A stretch of DNA of 64,000 nt from Escallonia rubra (lineage: Eukaryota; Streptophyta; Magnoliopsida; Escalloniales; Escalloniaceae), in contig JAVXUO010002971.1 of the NCBI GenBank assembly GCA_033065855.1, positions 1 to 64,000 on the forward strand, in the 5' to 3' direction. Below are positions 46,234-56,515 of this stretch, piece after piece. Under the pieces are notes generated by a model. It saw only the letters and a program-made list of their open reading frames with translations, did not search any database and was not told the origin of the DNA. Position numbers and translations under genes: made by a program. How positions within the stretch are numbered: the first letter of the stretch is position 1; the number at the start of each line of letters is the position of its first letter.

Positions 46234-48558
46234 TAATATATAATAAGCGAAGCGAGAAAGACATTGATAATTTCTTTGCGCGACACAGCATCGCTTCTTT
46301 ATATGACACGTCACCAGATTAATTATCCTTTATATTAGTAAGTCTTATTTAATTTAAAAATTAACTCTAATCATTCTAAAACTCTGCCTAATCAATATAC
46401 TAATCTATTAAGACTTCTTTTTGACAAGTATGTCCTTAAAATTCAAAAATTAATTCTAATCATTCTCAAACTCAACATTATCATTATACTAACTTATTAG
46501 GACTTAATATTCACTATTGTATCTTCAAAAATATTCTCTAATAAGAATATAAAAACTCATATATGTAAAAAACAAAAATAATACTTTCGATTTAGAAGAA
46601 AAAAATTAATTTAAAAACAAATTCTAATCCTTCTAAAACTCTATCTAATCAATATACTAATCTATTAAGACTTTGTTTTGACAATTATGTTCTTGAAAGT
46701 GTTCTCTAATATGAAAATTAAAATCCATAGACCCAAAAAATAACTTATGAGATATACAATAAAAACATGATCTAATAATTAATTTAAAATTTGATAGAAT
46801 CCTAATTTTTATGTCTAAATAATTTTGCAGACTACTCTTAGCCTAACTTTTCAAGCTAATAGACTTGGTTTTTAAATGAATCAAATTGGCCGTTAAAAGA
46901 ACTTAATAATAATAGCCTTGACAATTTACTTGAAACTGTTACAAATAAAGTATTAAAATTTTCTTACTAACTGCAATTATAGTTTTAGCAGAAGTAGATT
47001 TTTTCCGCATAAGATGTAAATCTCTTTTTGTTTCTTGAAATGTGGTATTCATTGATACAATTTTTGTAACTTTTTAAAATATTTTATTAACTTACTCAAA
47101 CTTGACTCGGGATCCTGAGCTGTAATAATTAATAGCTGAGGCAAGAAATGCAATCATGACACCTTATTACATTGTGTTTTTAATATAATAAGAGTTATAA
47201 AAACTAATGTTAAACACATTAATATTACTAAAGATCTCCAAACATTATTTTGAACAGGTCCTTAATTTTGTAATTAATTAAATCAACAAATATAGTAGAC
47301 ATTTAAATAATTAGCCTTATCCAATTCAAAAATCAATTAAAATATTTAAAACATTTCTAACGAATATAGTAATTTATTATGACTTTATTGGAATATTATA
47401 TATCGAAAAAGCTTTCTAACATGAAATATTAACCTGTAAAAAAAAATGACTTAAGAGATTTAATAAGAAAAATTAGGCTTCATTTCAAATTCATATTTAA
47501 GTTTTCTCTAAATTCAAATATGAATCTAACTTGATAACTATTTTAATTAAAAATTTTGGTCAATAACTTACTCTAAAGTTTTGTGGTATCCTATTTAGTG
47601 GCATGGGTTAAATGTAAAAATACAATAATATGCAGATTCTATATGCGATACATTAAAAAAATAGTGTAAATTTAAAACCTTAATTATGTAAGCTTTTCTT
47701 AAATTCAACTCATTTTATGTTGAAAAAGTTTTGAACTAATGTTTTTCTATGGTATTTTTATTGTGCGTAATTAACTATTAAGCATTCTAAAGTCTACATT
47801 AGCAATATACCATTTATGATTTTAATTATGTAAACTTTTATAATTTTGAATAGAATTGCATATAAAATCTAAAAAGATATTACTTATTGTGTGATGAATG
47901 TAGACTAAAACTTGGATTGAAATCCTTATTATATCTGAAGATAAATCTTACTTACTAAGCATGTTTATTGTATACTTTGTGAAATGTTGGTTAAATTTTG
48001 TTTAGGAATACTATGAGGTTTTGAGCTATCGTATATAGTCAATGTTGTTAAACTTTTTTAACTTTATATAACTACTTCATGCACTGATTACTATTTTCTC
48101 TACTTCTAAAAATGTCACACCATCCTTACTTTATTAGTTGTGTTGATTAACTTTTATAACATGCTATAAACTAATATATATGGAGCAAAAAATTTCTATC
48201 AAAATTAAACTACTATATAACTAATTTATGGACAACACATTCAAAGGTACAATTTAAAAAAAAAAGATATGTAGAAAATAATAAAAATGTCTTATCCAGG
48301 AGCAAATTGATCTCAGTATGTTTTCAGCATATTTTTATCAGTAGAATTTACTTTTTCTTTTTTTGTGTACTAAATAAGCTTTTAATGTTTGTACATCTAT
48401 ATTGTTACCAAGGACATTGCTTATTAATATTTGACCAGAAAGATTAATTTATTTTATTACAAGAAAGTTCAAGCTAAAATTAAAGTAACTATCTTTGATA
48501 AAATAACCATGAAATTATAAAATTGTGCAAGATATTTTATTATGCATTTCAAGACTAC

Positions 48559-49910
48559 TAAGATAAAGGGATAATATCAGTTATATCCCTCAGTTTAGGG
48601 GTAAATTACAGTCAAAGACGTATGTTTCAAAATTTTGCAATCTTATCCAAAATGTGAAAATTTTGTATCAGATATGCCCACCGTTAGGGCTCCGTGAACC
48701 TAACTAACGATTTTTGCTGATTTGGCAATACCGTATTTTGAAAATGGCAATACTACCCTCTCATTCTTCCTATTTCCTTTATCATCTCTCAGAACCACTT
48801 GACCACCCAGCATCACCAATCAAAACCACTACACAACCTAGTTACTTTGTCCCAAAAATCCCACCCCAACATCATGGTTACACACAGATTAAAAAACACA
48901 CTTAAAGCACCACATGCCCCATCATCAACATCCACCAACACCACCAACCTCCACCACTTTGCCCACAACCAATTCATATACAATTCAACTCCAATTTTCA
49001 CACTGCTCATCTACCACTACATTCTACCACAACAAATTGTGGTGCTACCACTCAGATTATCTCTTGATTAGATCCTCCACTGCCTTGTTGGACGTTGTAA
49101 GAGAAGCCTCACCCCTTATTTTTCCATCACCCATAATTTAGGCCCAATTACTATGGGCACCGTCCACCACCACCAAGATGGTTTCTACTATTTCTACTGA
49201 CCCGCGACTCCGGATCTGCTAACGTGAATGTACGCCTCCCAATCCTCATCGCCACCGGCCAATGCACGGGCCAATAAGACCATCGTTCACCGTCATTGCA
49301 GTTGCGGCTGAGTTTTTGCAGTTCCTTCTAATGTGCGCCTCTCCGAAATTGTCGACCACCCACCACGACCCCCAGATGGTCGCGACGCCGGACAAGCCGC
49401 CGCAGAAGTTTCTGCCACCATGTGAGACGCAGGAGAAAGCGCTGTCCCTGATCGAGGCCTACAGCGAGAAGTGGTGCGACCTCTACCGCGGCTACCTCTG
49501 CACGATCGACTGGGACGCAGTGGCCGCCAGTGTGGGTGTTCGCTGCCCAGGTGCCTTCCCGGCAAAGACCTTCGCGCAGTGCCACCACAAGATGGAGAAG
49601 CTCGGCAGCGCTAATGAATGGGGTTGTGTGGACGGGGGTGTTGGAGAGTAGGAGAAGGGGAAGAAGAGAGAGAAGTAGAAAAGAAATAAAGAAAGGAGAG
49701 GGGTTGATGCTGATGGAAGAAGAGAGACAAGAGGAAGAGAAAGAAGATGATTTGGTCTTGAGGGGCAATCATGTCATTTAACACAAAATTTTAACACCAT
49801 TAGTATTCTGTCTGGTCAACGGATATAAGTGATATAAACGCTAACATGTGTCCTCGACTGTAATATACCCCTAAACTAAGGGATATATGTGATATTATCC
49901 CTAAGATAAA
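48559..49910. mobile_element. MULE-1 (Pack-MULE) with 9-bp target duplication
   Basis: The element spans 48568-49901, starting GGGATAATATCAGTTATAT and ending in its inverted form ATATATGTGATATTATCCC. The inverted repeats extend over about 45 bp, with CCTCAGTTTAGGGGTAAATT matched by ATATACCCCTAAACTAAGG. Perfect 9-bp direct repeats TAAGATAAA flank it (48559-48567 and 49902-49910), the hallmark of Mutator-like elements. The core is GC-rich and carries a trihelix gene fragment on the plus strand. No transposase is present. Confidence 0.92.
49262..49651 (+). pseudogene. Captured trihelix transcription factor fragment
   Basis: A 129-codon frame inside MULE-1. Codons 52-114 (about 49415-49603) read PPCETQEKALSLIEAYSEKW, DWDAVAASVGVRCPGAFPAK and TFAQCHHKMEKL. 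This matches the DNA-binding trihelix (Myb-like) domain of plant SIP1-type factors: W/E-x-x-A-L-x-L-I-x-A-Y, DW-x-x-VA and QC-x-HK-x-E-K-L. The first conserved Trp (expected before TQEKAL) is replaced, and similarity stops right after KMEKL. There is no C-terminal region. The GC content is far above the AT-rich surroundings, consistent with gene capture. Whether the frame is transcribed is unknown. Confidence 0.82.
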
Positions 49911-49933
49911 TTACTGTTAATAAACTGAGCTAG

Positions 49934-51981
49934 TAGAACTTAATTTCATCTAAGCTAATATAAAATCAATTATAACTATGAGTGATAATTATAGTTTGAA
50001 TTCAAAGTAATAGTTGCGTGAGTTCAAGTCTTTCTATATAGCGACAATTAACAGTCGCTAAATGTTTCTAATAGCTTTTATTTGGTAAAACTTAAAAAAT
50101 GCTACTAAGAATTATCACTGAAAATATTAGCAGAAAAGTCACTAGAAAGGTTTATCGACTAATATTTGCTACTATATACGGGATTGGAAAAAGATTCTTA
50201 CAACCCGAATAGAAGTCAAAACTTATTCTTTAGAAAAAAATGAAGCAAAGTGATGTGCGTTTATTTCTAGATTACCATAAATTAATACATAAGAATAAAA
50301 TGACCAAGTCATATATTGTTGAAGTTATCTGACAGCGTCGATCTTACACAATGGAATGATACTCCAAATTAAGCTAACTTATTGTTCTAACTGTGCGCAA
50401 GCCACGGAAATGTACAAATTATTATGGAAAAAAAAAACATTCACAAGCCCAATATAAACAACCCATGCAATAACAAATTGATCATAATGTTTCTCCATAT
50501 GTACATTTAGTAGTGAAGTTTATGCTTCTTTGTGTTCAAGATAAAGTTCTAATTTTTGTACCTCTATACTACGCGCCATGCATAATATTCATGCCCATGA
50601 TTTTAACTGTGTTGATTTTAAATATTTGTTGAAATTCTAGAGCTGAATGCACAAGTGTCTTGCTAACTCAGATTATACTATGACTTACAATATTTGAGTT
50701 TGATATCTAACAACTCAAGCGAGAAACGCAACAATAGGTTCGTTGAGCACCATCTCATCATATTTACTTTTTAATTTTAAAGGACTTATAAAAACTACAG
50801 ATTAGTTTCACTACCTTCTCTAAATAAATAAGGGCTATATAGTAAGGCTTATTGGATCTAAAATTAAGGGAGTATCCTTAAAAACGCTAACATAAAAAAC
50901 AAAATCTATATTTCTGAAATGCGAATGAACATAACGTATGAGATTTTGAAGAAAAGATGATGGTGTTTAATAAAACGCCAGTTGTCAAACAGTGATCTAG
51001 TAGTTCACTGAACATTACATACAGCCCAGATCACACTTTTTTTTTTTTTTTCTTTCCTCTTCTCGCTTGCCCGCCCGCTCCTACAACCAGCAGGCTATCC
51101 ATTTGCATAATGTCCCAAAAATGCCAAAGACTTCGACACAGCCCACTTATGTGGAACTTTTTGTTTTTGTTTTTCCTTTCTTCTTCCTCTTCTTCTCCCT
51201 CCACCCCCACTGTCATCCAGTCTTTTCTCTACCTGCTATGTAAGCATTGTAAGCCTCTTTGCGTATGACAAGTTGGTTTTGTACTAGATACTTTCACATG
51301 GTATCAAAACTTTTCGATTCAGGCCTAACAGACAATTCAAAAGTAGTTCTTTCATTCCACCGTCGTCCGGTCTTTTTCTCTACATGCTAGGTGCACTAAA
51401 AAATCAGTGGGGCCATATGTGAGGGGCGTATTGAGGGTATAAAATCCCACATTAGACATAAAATTTCACAACGGACAAGTAACAAATAATACTTTAACAT
51501 ATAAGTCTTGTAGGCCTCTTCCCTGATGACCAATTGATTTTGAGTTTGATGCTTACCACCAAATGTAAAAATTATCTTCGTAGTTCCTGTAGAGGAACTA
51601 ATAGGCGACAAATGTTATTGACTACACATATCTCGAATATTGCTATGAGTTTAGTTAATGTATGTGCAGAGCACTATTCATACATGATAGGCCTACGTTT
51701 TGCTAAGAGAAACACTCGACTACAAGTTGCACCGGTGTATCTCATTGCTAGGCCTGCATTTTTGCTAAGAGAAAGATAGGATCGTCTCCGTGAGTGAGGA
51801 CCATTTGAGAAAGCAAAAAAGCAGTAGTTTCATGTTTCAATGCAAGAATAACAAGAAACATTTGACTACAAATGGCACAAGTATATCTCACCGGATGGGT
51901 ATTTGATAGGCCTGAGTTTTTGTTGTGAGAGAATGATAGGATAGTCTCCGTGAGCGAGGATCATTTGAGCCATGTGCATGT

Positions 51982-52027
<46 letters not shown>

Positions 52028-52660
52028 GGGGAGATGGGAGGCCAGGGGGAGGGAGGAAGAATGGCGGTTTAATGTAATTTAGGCAGTAGTTTATATAGAC
52101 TTTTCCTGCACCGATTTTCCTTCGGTTCCTTGGCAAAAGCGTAATTAACCAGGAGACAACCTGGTCTCTTGGAAGATTTGTGCCTTAATTATGAACGTAT
52201 AATTAATAACTTCCTTGGCAAAAGCGTAATTACTTTTCTTACCAATATTCTCCATCACAACTGCTTATGGTTTTCTTTTTCTTATGGTACTTGGGAGGTG
52301 TAAAGCAATATAGGTGCATTTTACATTTCTTACCAATATCCTCCATCACAATTGCTTATGGTTTTCTTACCGATACTTTCCAAAGGTAATGTTTAGCAAA
52401 AAAAATTTTTGCTGCTATTTGAATCATAAAAAAATACCTACAACACAACGTTTATTGATAACTAATTATCGTTAAATATATTTAGTGACCTTTATATAGT
52501 GACGTGTTATAAGGTGCACGTAAAGATTGTCACAAAAAGTGTTAATAATAAAGCTACTAAAAACATTTATCGACGACTGATTAGTTGTTCATATTGCATG
52601 CCCTTCTTTGTCATTGTGGGCTAGCTGTAGATATTTGTTCGCTATAGTTTATGCCAGTAA
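49934..52660. other. AT-rich intergenic DNA, old repeat debris
   Basis: No gene is supported. Short TAGCGACAATTAACAGTCGC (50038-50057) and TTTAGTGACCTTTATATAGT-like phrases (52481) resemble faded CACTA subterminal repeats. 51230-51600 and 51640-51960 contain phrases repeated within the stretch (for example ATGATAGGCCT.. and GATAGGAT.GTCTCCGTGAG, at 51690-51790 and 51900-51960), a local duplication. A (GA)n run is at 51984-52025. Confidence 0.5.
51984..52025. repeat. (GA)n microsatellite
   Basis: About 21 GA units on the plus strand with no interruption. Confidence 0.95.
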
Positions 52661-53200
52661 ACAGAGAGTTTAAAGAGCAGCTTAATTTTTTAGTTTATGA
52701 CAAAACTTTTTTTTTGGTTTTCAGTTTTTAAAGAGCAATTTAAATTTTTTTTTTCAAAAACAAGTGAGTGTTTGATAACCGTTTATTTTTTTTGGTGTTT
52801 GGTAACCCTTTTTTTTTTTTTTTTTTGGGTGGTTTGCGGTGGAGGTGGTGGCCGACGGCCAGAGGTGGTCGCCGGCGGCCGGCGGTGGTCGCCGGCGGTG
52901 GCTGCCGGCAGTCTCCGGTAATGGTTGCCGGCGGTCGGAGGTGGCGGCCTGCGGCCGGCGGTGGTCGCCTGACGTGGTTGCCGGCGGTCGGAGGGTGGTG
53001 GTGGTGGTCTCAAAAAAAAAAACCAAAAGTGAAAAAAAAAAACAGTTTCTGGAGTTTTATTTTTTACTCTTCAGTTTAAAAACTGGTTTTTTAAATTGGA
53101 GAAGGAAAAAAAAAATGGTTACCAAAGACACTTTTTTTTCCCAATTTTCAAAACTGAAAAAAAAAAAGAGCAAAAAAGAGCTGCGTCAAACGAAGCCTAA
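52660..53200. mobile_element. Small hAT-like element with GC-rich GGTGG/CGCCGG core
   Basis: Related to 32131-32578. The right end in reverse reads TTAGGCTTCGTTTGACGCAG, like GGCTCCGTTTGG. The core (52820-53010) is built of GCCGGCGGT and GGTGGTCGCC trinucleotide repeats, flanked by T-runs on the left and A-runs on the right plus CAGTTTTTAAAGAG / AAACTGGTTTTTTAAA inverted phrases. The left end is not sharply defined. The Pro/Arg or Gly/Val-rich open frames here come from the repeats and are not genes. Confidence 0.5.
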
Positions 53201-53824
53201 GTATATAGAAGATTAAAAGATCTGCAATTTTCTATTTGCAAGTAGTCTTTGAAGAGTACATATATATGCAGATTTATGACTAACTTAAGAAACGATATCT
53301 GTTAGTCTAGTGACTTACTTCTACTCCTAATTCTATCTGTACATTAATGTTGTGGACATACTTATGTTCTGTTTTCGTTCTAGTGACTTACTTTTAGTTA
53401 ATTTTTTTCTTTGTGCCATTTCAAAGTCACTTTTGCAAATTTAGTAATTAATTTGTTACAAAGTTAGGATGTGTGTTTGCATCAGGGGCTAGAAATGTTG
53501 ATATTCTTTCAGGCACAATCGGAGTTGAGTGCCTATCTTGGGAGATATATATTGTGCAGGCTTTGGAGCAAGGTTCCTGGTTTATATTTCTTTCATTTTG
53601 ATGAAATTTGTAATTTTGTTTTGTGATTTGGACGATATGGTCCAACGTATTCGGTGAATATGTGATTTTAGTAGTTGAGTATTGAGTGTTAGTTGGTGGT
53701 ATATGACTTAAATCTTATTTGTATTGCTTGAAATTGGGTAAAGAAAGAATGCTAGAATGAAATTGCCGATGGTTTTGTTGATTAGGATTAATTGTTGATG
53801 AAAATATGTTTGAATTCTTAAGCA
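53201..53824. other. Intergenic, no gene seen
   Basis: Sequence of mixed composition. No domain was seen in any frame and no clear repeat. Confidence 0.4.
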
Positions 53825-54235
53825 CCGGTAAAAACTTGTTTTCTGTTTTAAAGTTTTACCAACAAAGATTTAGCGACGGAAATAGGTCGCTAAAAGGCTT
53901 TCATTTTAGTGACGGATGCTTAGAGACCGATTTTTCATTGCATAAAGTAATTAGCGACGGACTTTTAACTTTTAGCGAGGGAATTCCGTGACTAAAAAAA
54001 GTTCAATTATAGGGACGGAATTTTTTGCGAAATTACGCAAAATACCTTTATCGACAGAATATTACGTCGGTAAAGGCATTTAATTTCGTCGGTAAAAGTA
54101 AAGGTTTTACTAGGAGATCACCAAAATCCATCGATAATCTTTTGGTGATTGGATTATTACCGACGAAAATTCTGTCGATAAATGTATTTAGCGACAAATT
54201 TGGGGCAATGGAGGCAGAATTTCTCTGGAAACTCA
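53825..54235. mobile_element. Remnant of CACTA subterminal repeats
   Basis: Contains GATTTAGCGACGGAAATAGG, TTAGTGACGGATG, TTAGCGACGGAC and ACCGACGAAAATTCTGTCG motifs in both orientations, as at 8375-8712. A possible start CACCGGTAAAAAC lies at 53823. No CACTACAAGAAA terminus and no genes, so it is a deleted or very small non-autonomous copy. Confidence 0.65.
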
Positions 54236-54706
54236 CAGCATCTTGCTAAAATGGAAGTAGAGAAAGTTACTGCCCTTTTAATAGCAATTTGGTCGAACCA
54301 AGCCTCCTCATTTTGACGTCCAAGCTCATTAAAGTGAAATAATATTTATTAAATCAAACGTAAAATAAGTACCATGCTAACGATTAAGTAATATATTATA
54401 GGCATCCTGCCTTTCATGCCTTGACTTCAAATATAATGTGAAGCAGTGACCAATCCTGCTGAGGGTCTGCCCATGCGACAATGACATGCTGAAATGGTTG
54501 TCTACTTAGGCTTTTCATATTTATTTTGACATTAATGATCAGAATTAAAAATAATTGCTGTTGGAAATAATAATTAAAAAAAGCCAGTTCTAATTTCTTT
54601 GGGTTTAAGAATCACTATTCTGATGGTTTAGTGAAAGGACGTAGAATTAAAAGCAATTATTCGAAATCTGTTCATGGGATTATGTAACAATTGTTGCTCT
54701 ACCCAT
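54236..54706. other. Intergenic, no gene seen
   Basis: AT-rich with no recognisable coding content or repeat structure. Confidence 0.4.
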
Positions 54707-54955
54707 GAATTTTGTGTAATTTGCCCAAACTTCATCATCACCGGTTGGTGCTCTACCTGTGGACAAAAGAACCTTAAATCTGAGATCCTTAAAAGCTAAA
54801 ACGAATCCTTTGACATGTATTTAGCTCTAGCAATTCATATAAAACATCAATTCGAAATAATATAATCGACTTGCGTAGCAGTTAATGAACTACTACTCTT
54901 TGTTTTTTTATGCCACCCATGGGAAGCGGTGCTAATCATCCACCGGACACCAAGA
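54707..54955. repeat. Direct repeat, left copy (partner 56021-56262)
   Basis: About 245 bp, 90% identical by eye to 56021-56262. Starts GAATTTTGTGTAATTTGCCC, which is the terminal 20 bp of MULE-2, followed by AAACTTCATCAT. It ends near CACCGGACACCA. Confidence 0.88.
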
Positions 54956-55239
54956 CGTAGAGTATAATAATAGAGTAAAAACATCATGGAAAATTACACA
55001 AAACTCCCCTGAAGTTTGTCATAACTACACTCAGCCCCCCCTAACTATGATAATTACACTCCGCTCCCCTGAGGTTTGTACCCGCATTACACATAACTAC
55101 ACACTTTTAACGGCAAGCCTACTCCATTTCAAGATTCTCTGACACGCTACTGTATGCAATTTTCAAACCTCAAATACCCCCCATTTGTAACATTTTATAA
55201 CAAAAAATACATATACTATTCTCCCCAAAAAAAAATATT

Positions 55240-55450
55240 ACAAGCAGGGGTGACGGTGAAGGCGAGATTCTCGAAGGCTTCCCTAGCGACGGCGACTGCA
55301 TTTTTGGCAGGAAGAATGTGGAAGAGAAACAGGGGAGTCGTGTGGTCATGTTCCAGGAAGTGTGCAGGTAGCTGGGGAAGAGCCGGTCGGCTTCGTCCGC
55401 CGGGAGGGTCGTGCCGACACCGTCCATTGTGAGGAGAAGAGATGATAGCA
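55240..55450. other. GC-rich unidentified segment in MULE-2
   Basis: The composition differs sharply from the AT-rich surroundings, and frames are open on both strands (55154-55432 plus, 55170-55451 minus). I recognise no domain in either. It is probably captured host DNA, of unknown source. Confidence 0.4.
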
Positions 55451-55558
55451 TACTGGAGCAACAGGATGGGATTCAAAGTGCTATTCTCCATTGCAAAAGG
55501 TCTTACAGTTCATCCTCATCATCACAAGATGGATTTAATTGAGGAGTAATTCCGAAAC

Positions 55559-55894
55559 ATGTTTCTAGCATCGATTGTACATTCGTTTATCCTGCTTTGT
55601 TTCTTAGTCAATTTCTTAAATGGGTTACATATTGTTCTCTCCTGTCAAGATCTACACCTGCTGCGTTCTTCGTCAGTGACTAACGGGAATGGGAGGAATC
55701 CATTTGGTCAAAGACCCAAATCGAGATTGGCAAGATTTGTGTTGTTCAAGAAGATTGGTTACCTGCAATGGATTTGCACAGTGGCTGTGTTCTTGTTGTT
55801 TGTGGTTCTCTTCCAAATGTTATTGCCCGGTTCAGTGATAGAAAAATCGAGAAATACGGTGAGAGAGAGAGAGAGGGTTTCTCTGGGAATTTGA
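55559..55894 (+). pseudogene. Captured N-terminal piece of a membrane-anchored glycosyltransferase (probable)
   Basis: A 111-codon frame within MULE-2. Codons 55-99 read NPFGQRPKSRLARFVLFKKI then GYLQWICTVAVFLLFVVLFQ and MLLPGSVIEKS. A basic segment, a hydrophobic span of about 17 residues and an LPGSVIEKS stem are typical of the N-terminal signal anchor of plant Golgi glycosyltransferases. The wording closely resembles family-1-type transferases of the Arabidopsis At4g01210/At5g04480 type as I remember them. The catalytic domain is absent; the frame then runs into a RERERE low-complexity stretch and stops. The identity is by recall, so moderate confidence. Confidence 0.55.
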
Positions 55895-56020
55895 CATTTG
55901 TGAGGGACATTCATGTCTTTTTGCATTGCACCGTTAACACCGTAAGAGAAAAAGTTACTTTTTGAGCAGAGTGTAATTATCATAGTTAGGGGCTGAGTGT
56001 AGTTATGGCAAACCTCAGGG

Positions 56021-56262
56021 GAATTTTGTGTAATTTGCCCAAACTTCATCATTAGCAATTGGTGCTATACTTGTGGACAAAAGAACCTTAAATCTGAGAT
56101 CCTTAAAAGTTAAAACGAATCCTTTGAAATGTATTTAGCTCTAGTAATTCTTATAAAATGTCAATTTGAAATAATGACTTGCGTAGCTGTTAATGAGCTA
56201 CTACTCTTTGTTTTTTTTTATGCCACCCATGGGAAGCCGTGCTCACCATCCACCGGACACCA
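56021..56262. repeat. Direct repeat, right copy (partner 54707-54955)
   Basis: Begins with the last 20 bp of MULE-2, then the flank. It shares ACAAAAGAACCTTAAATCTG and TGCCACCCATGGGAAGC with the left copy. Confidence 0.88.
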
Positions 56263-56515
56263 GATGAGCTGTCCCTAGAACTGTCGTTATTACTGTTTCC
56301 ATAGCCACAGGGCTGCTACGGAACAGATAGAAGAAGGCTTTAATTGTGAAACTGAAACTTGTAATAGAAGAAGGCTTTAAAGCAAGGAATAGGCCTCAAG
56401 GCTAGCCCACGGCCAAGACTCGTAAGTACACATATTTTACATAGGCCACAAGCCCAGCACAAAAGTGAGGGTCGTATAAACAAAGCAAACACTCTATCAC
56501 AAAATTGCCCCATAT

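Larger units (their letters stand above)
46234..49933. mobile_element. Helitron-like element B, directly after A, interrupted by a MULE
   Basis: The 5' region ATATATAATAAGCGAAGCG (46238-46256) begins within four bases of the CTAG end of element A. The 3' end reads AATAAACTGAGCTAG (49933), then T. 47560-48420 repeats the 44690-45560 part of A. The 3' tail matches 32580-32800 but has lost the hairpin. The MULE at 48568-49901 accounts for 1.3 kb of its length. It is shorter than A and appears to be an internal-deletion relative. Confidence 0.65.
54979..56049. mobile_element. MULE-2 with near-perfect 9-bp target duplication
   Basis: The element spans 54988-56040. Terminal inverted repeats of about 70 bp: GGAAAATTACACAAAACTCC on the left and, in reverse, GGGCAAATTACACAAAATTC on the right, continuing through TAACTATGATAATTACACT. 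Flanks are AAACATCAT (54979-54987) and AAACTTCAT (56041-56049), 8 of 9 identical. The interior has GC-rich tracts and a captured-looking coding fragment (55559-55894). No transposase. Confidence 0.88.

Noticed and set aside
51290..51320. ATGGTATCAAAAC as a copia primer binding site
   Set aside because: No adjoining LTR or coding sequence, and the match to TGGTATCAGAGC is incomplete.
52754..53079. Open frames rich in Pro/Arg or Gly/Val/Trp
   Set aside because: They arise from GCCGGCGGT trinucleotide repeats, which are open in several frames at once on both strands.
54707..56262. Direct repeats 54707-54955 / 56021-56262 as LTRs of a small retrotransposon
   Set aside because: No TG...CA ends, primer site or polypurine tract. 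The space between is filled by a MULE with its own inverted ends and target duplication.
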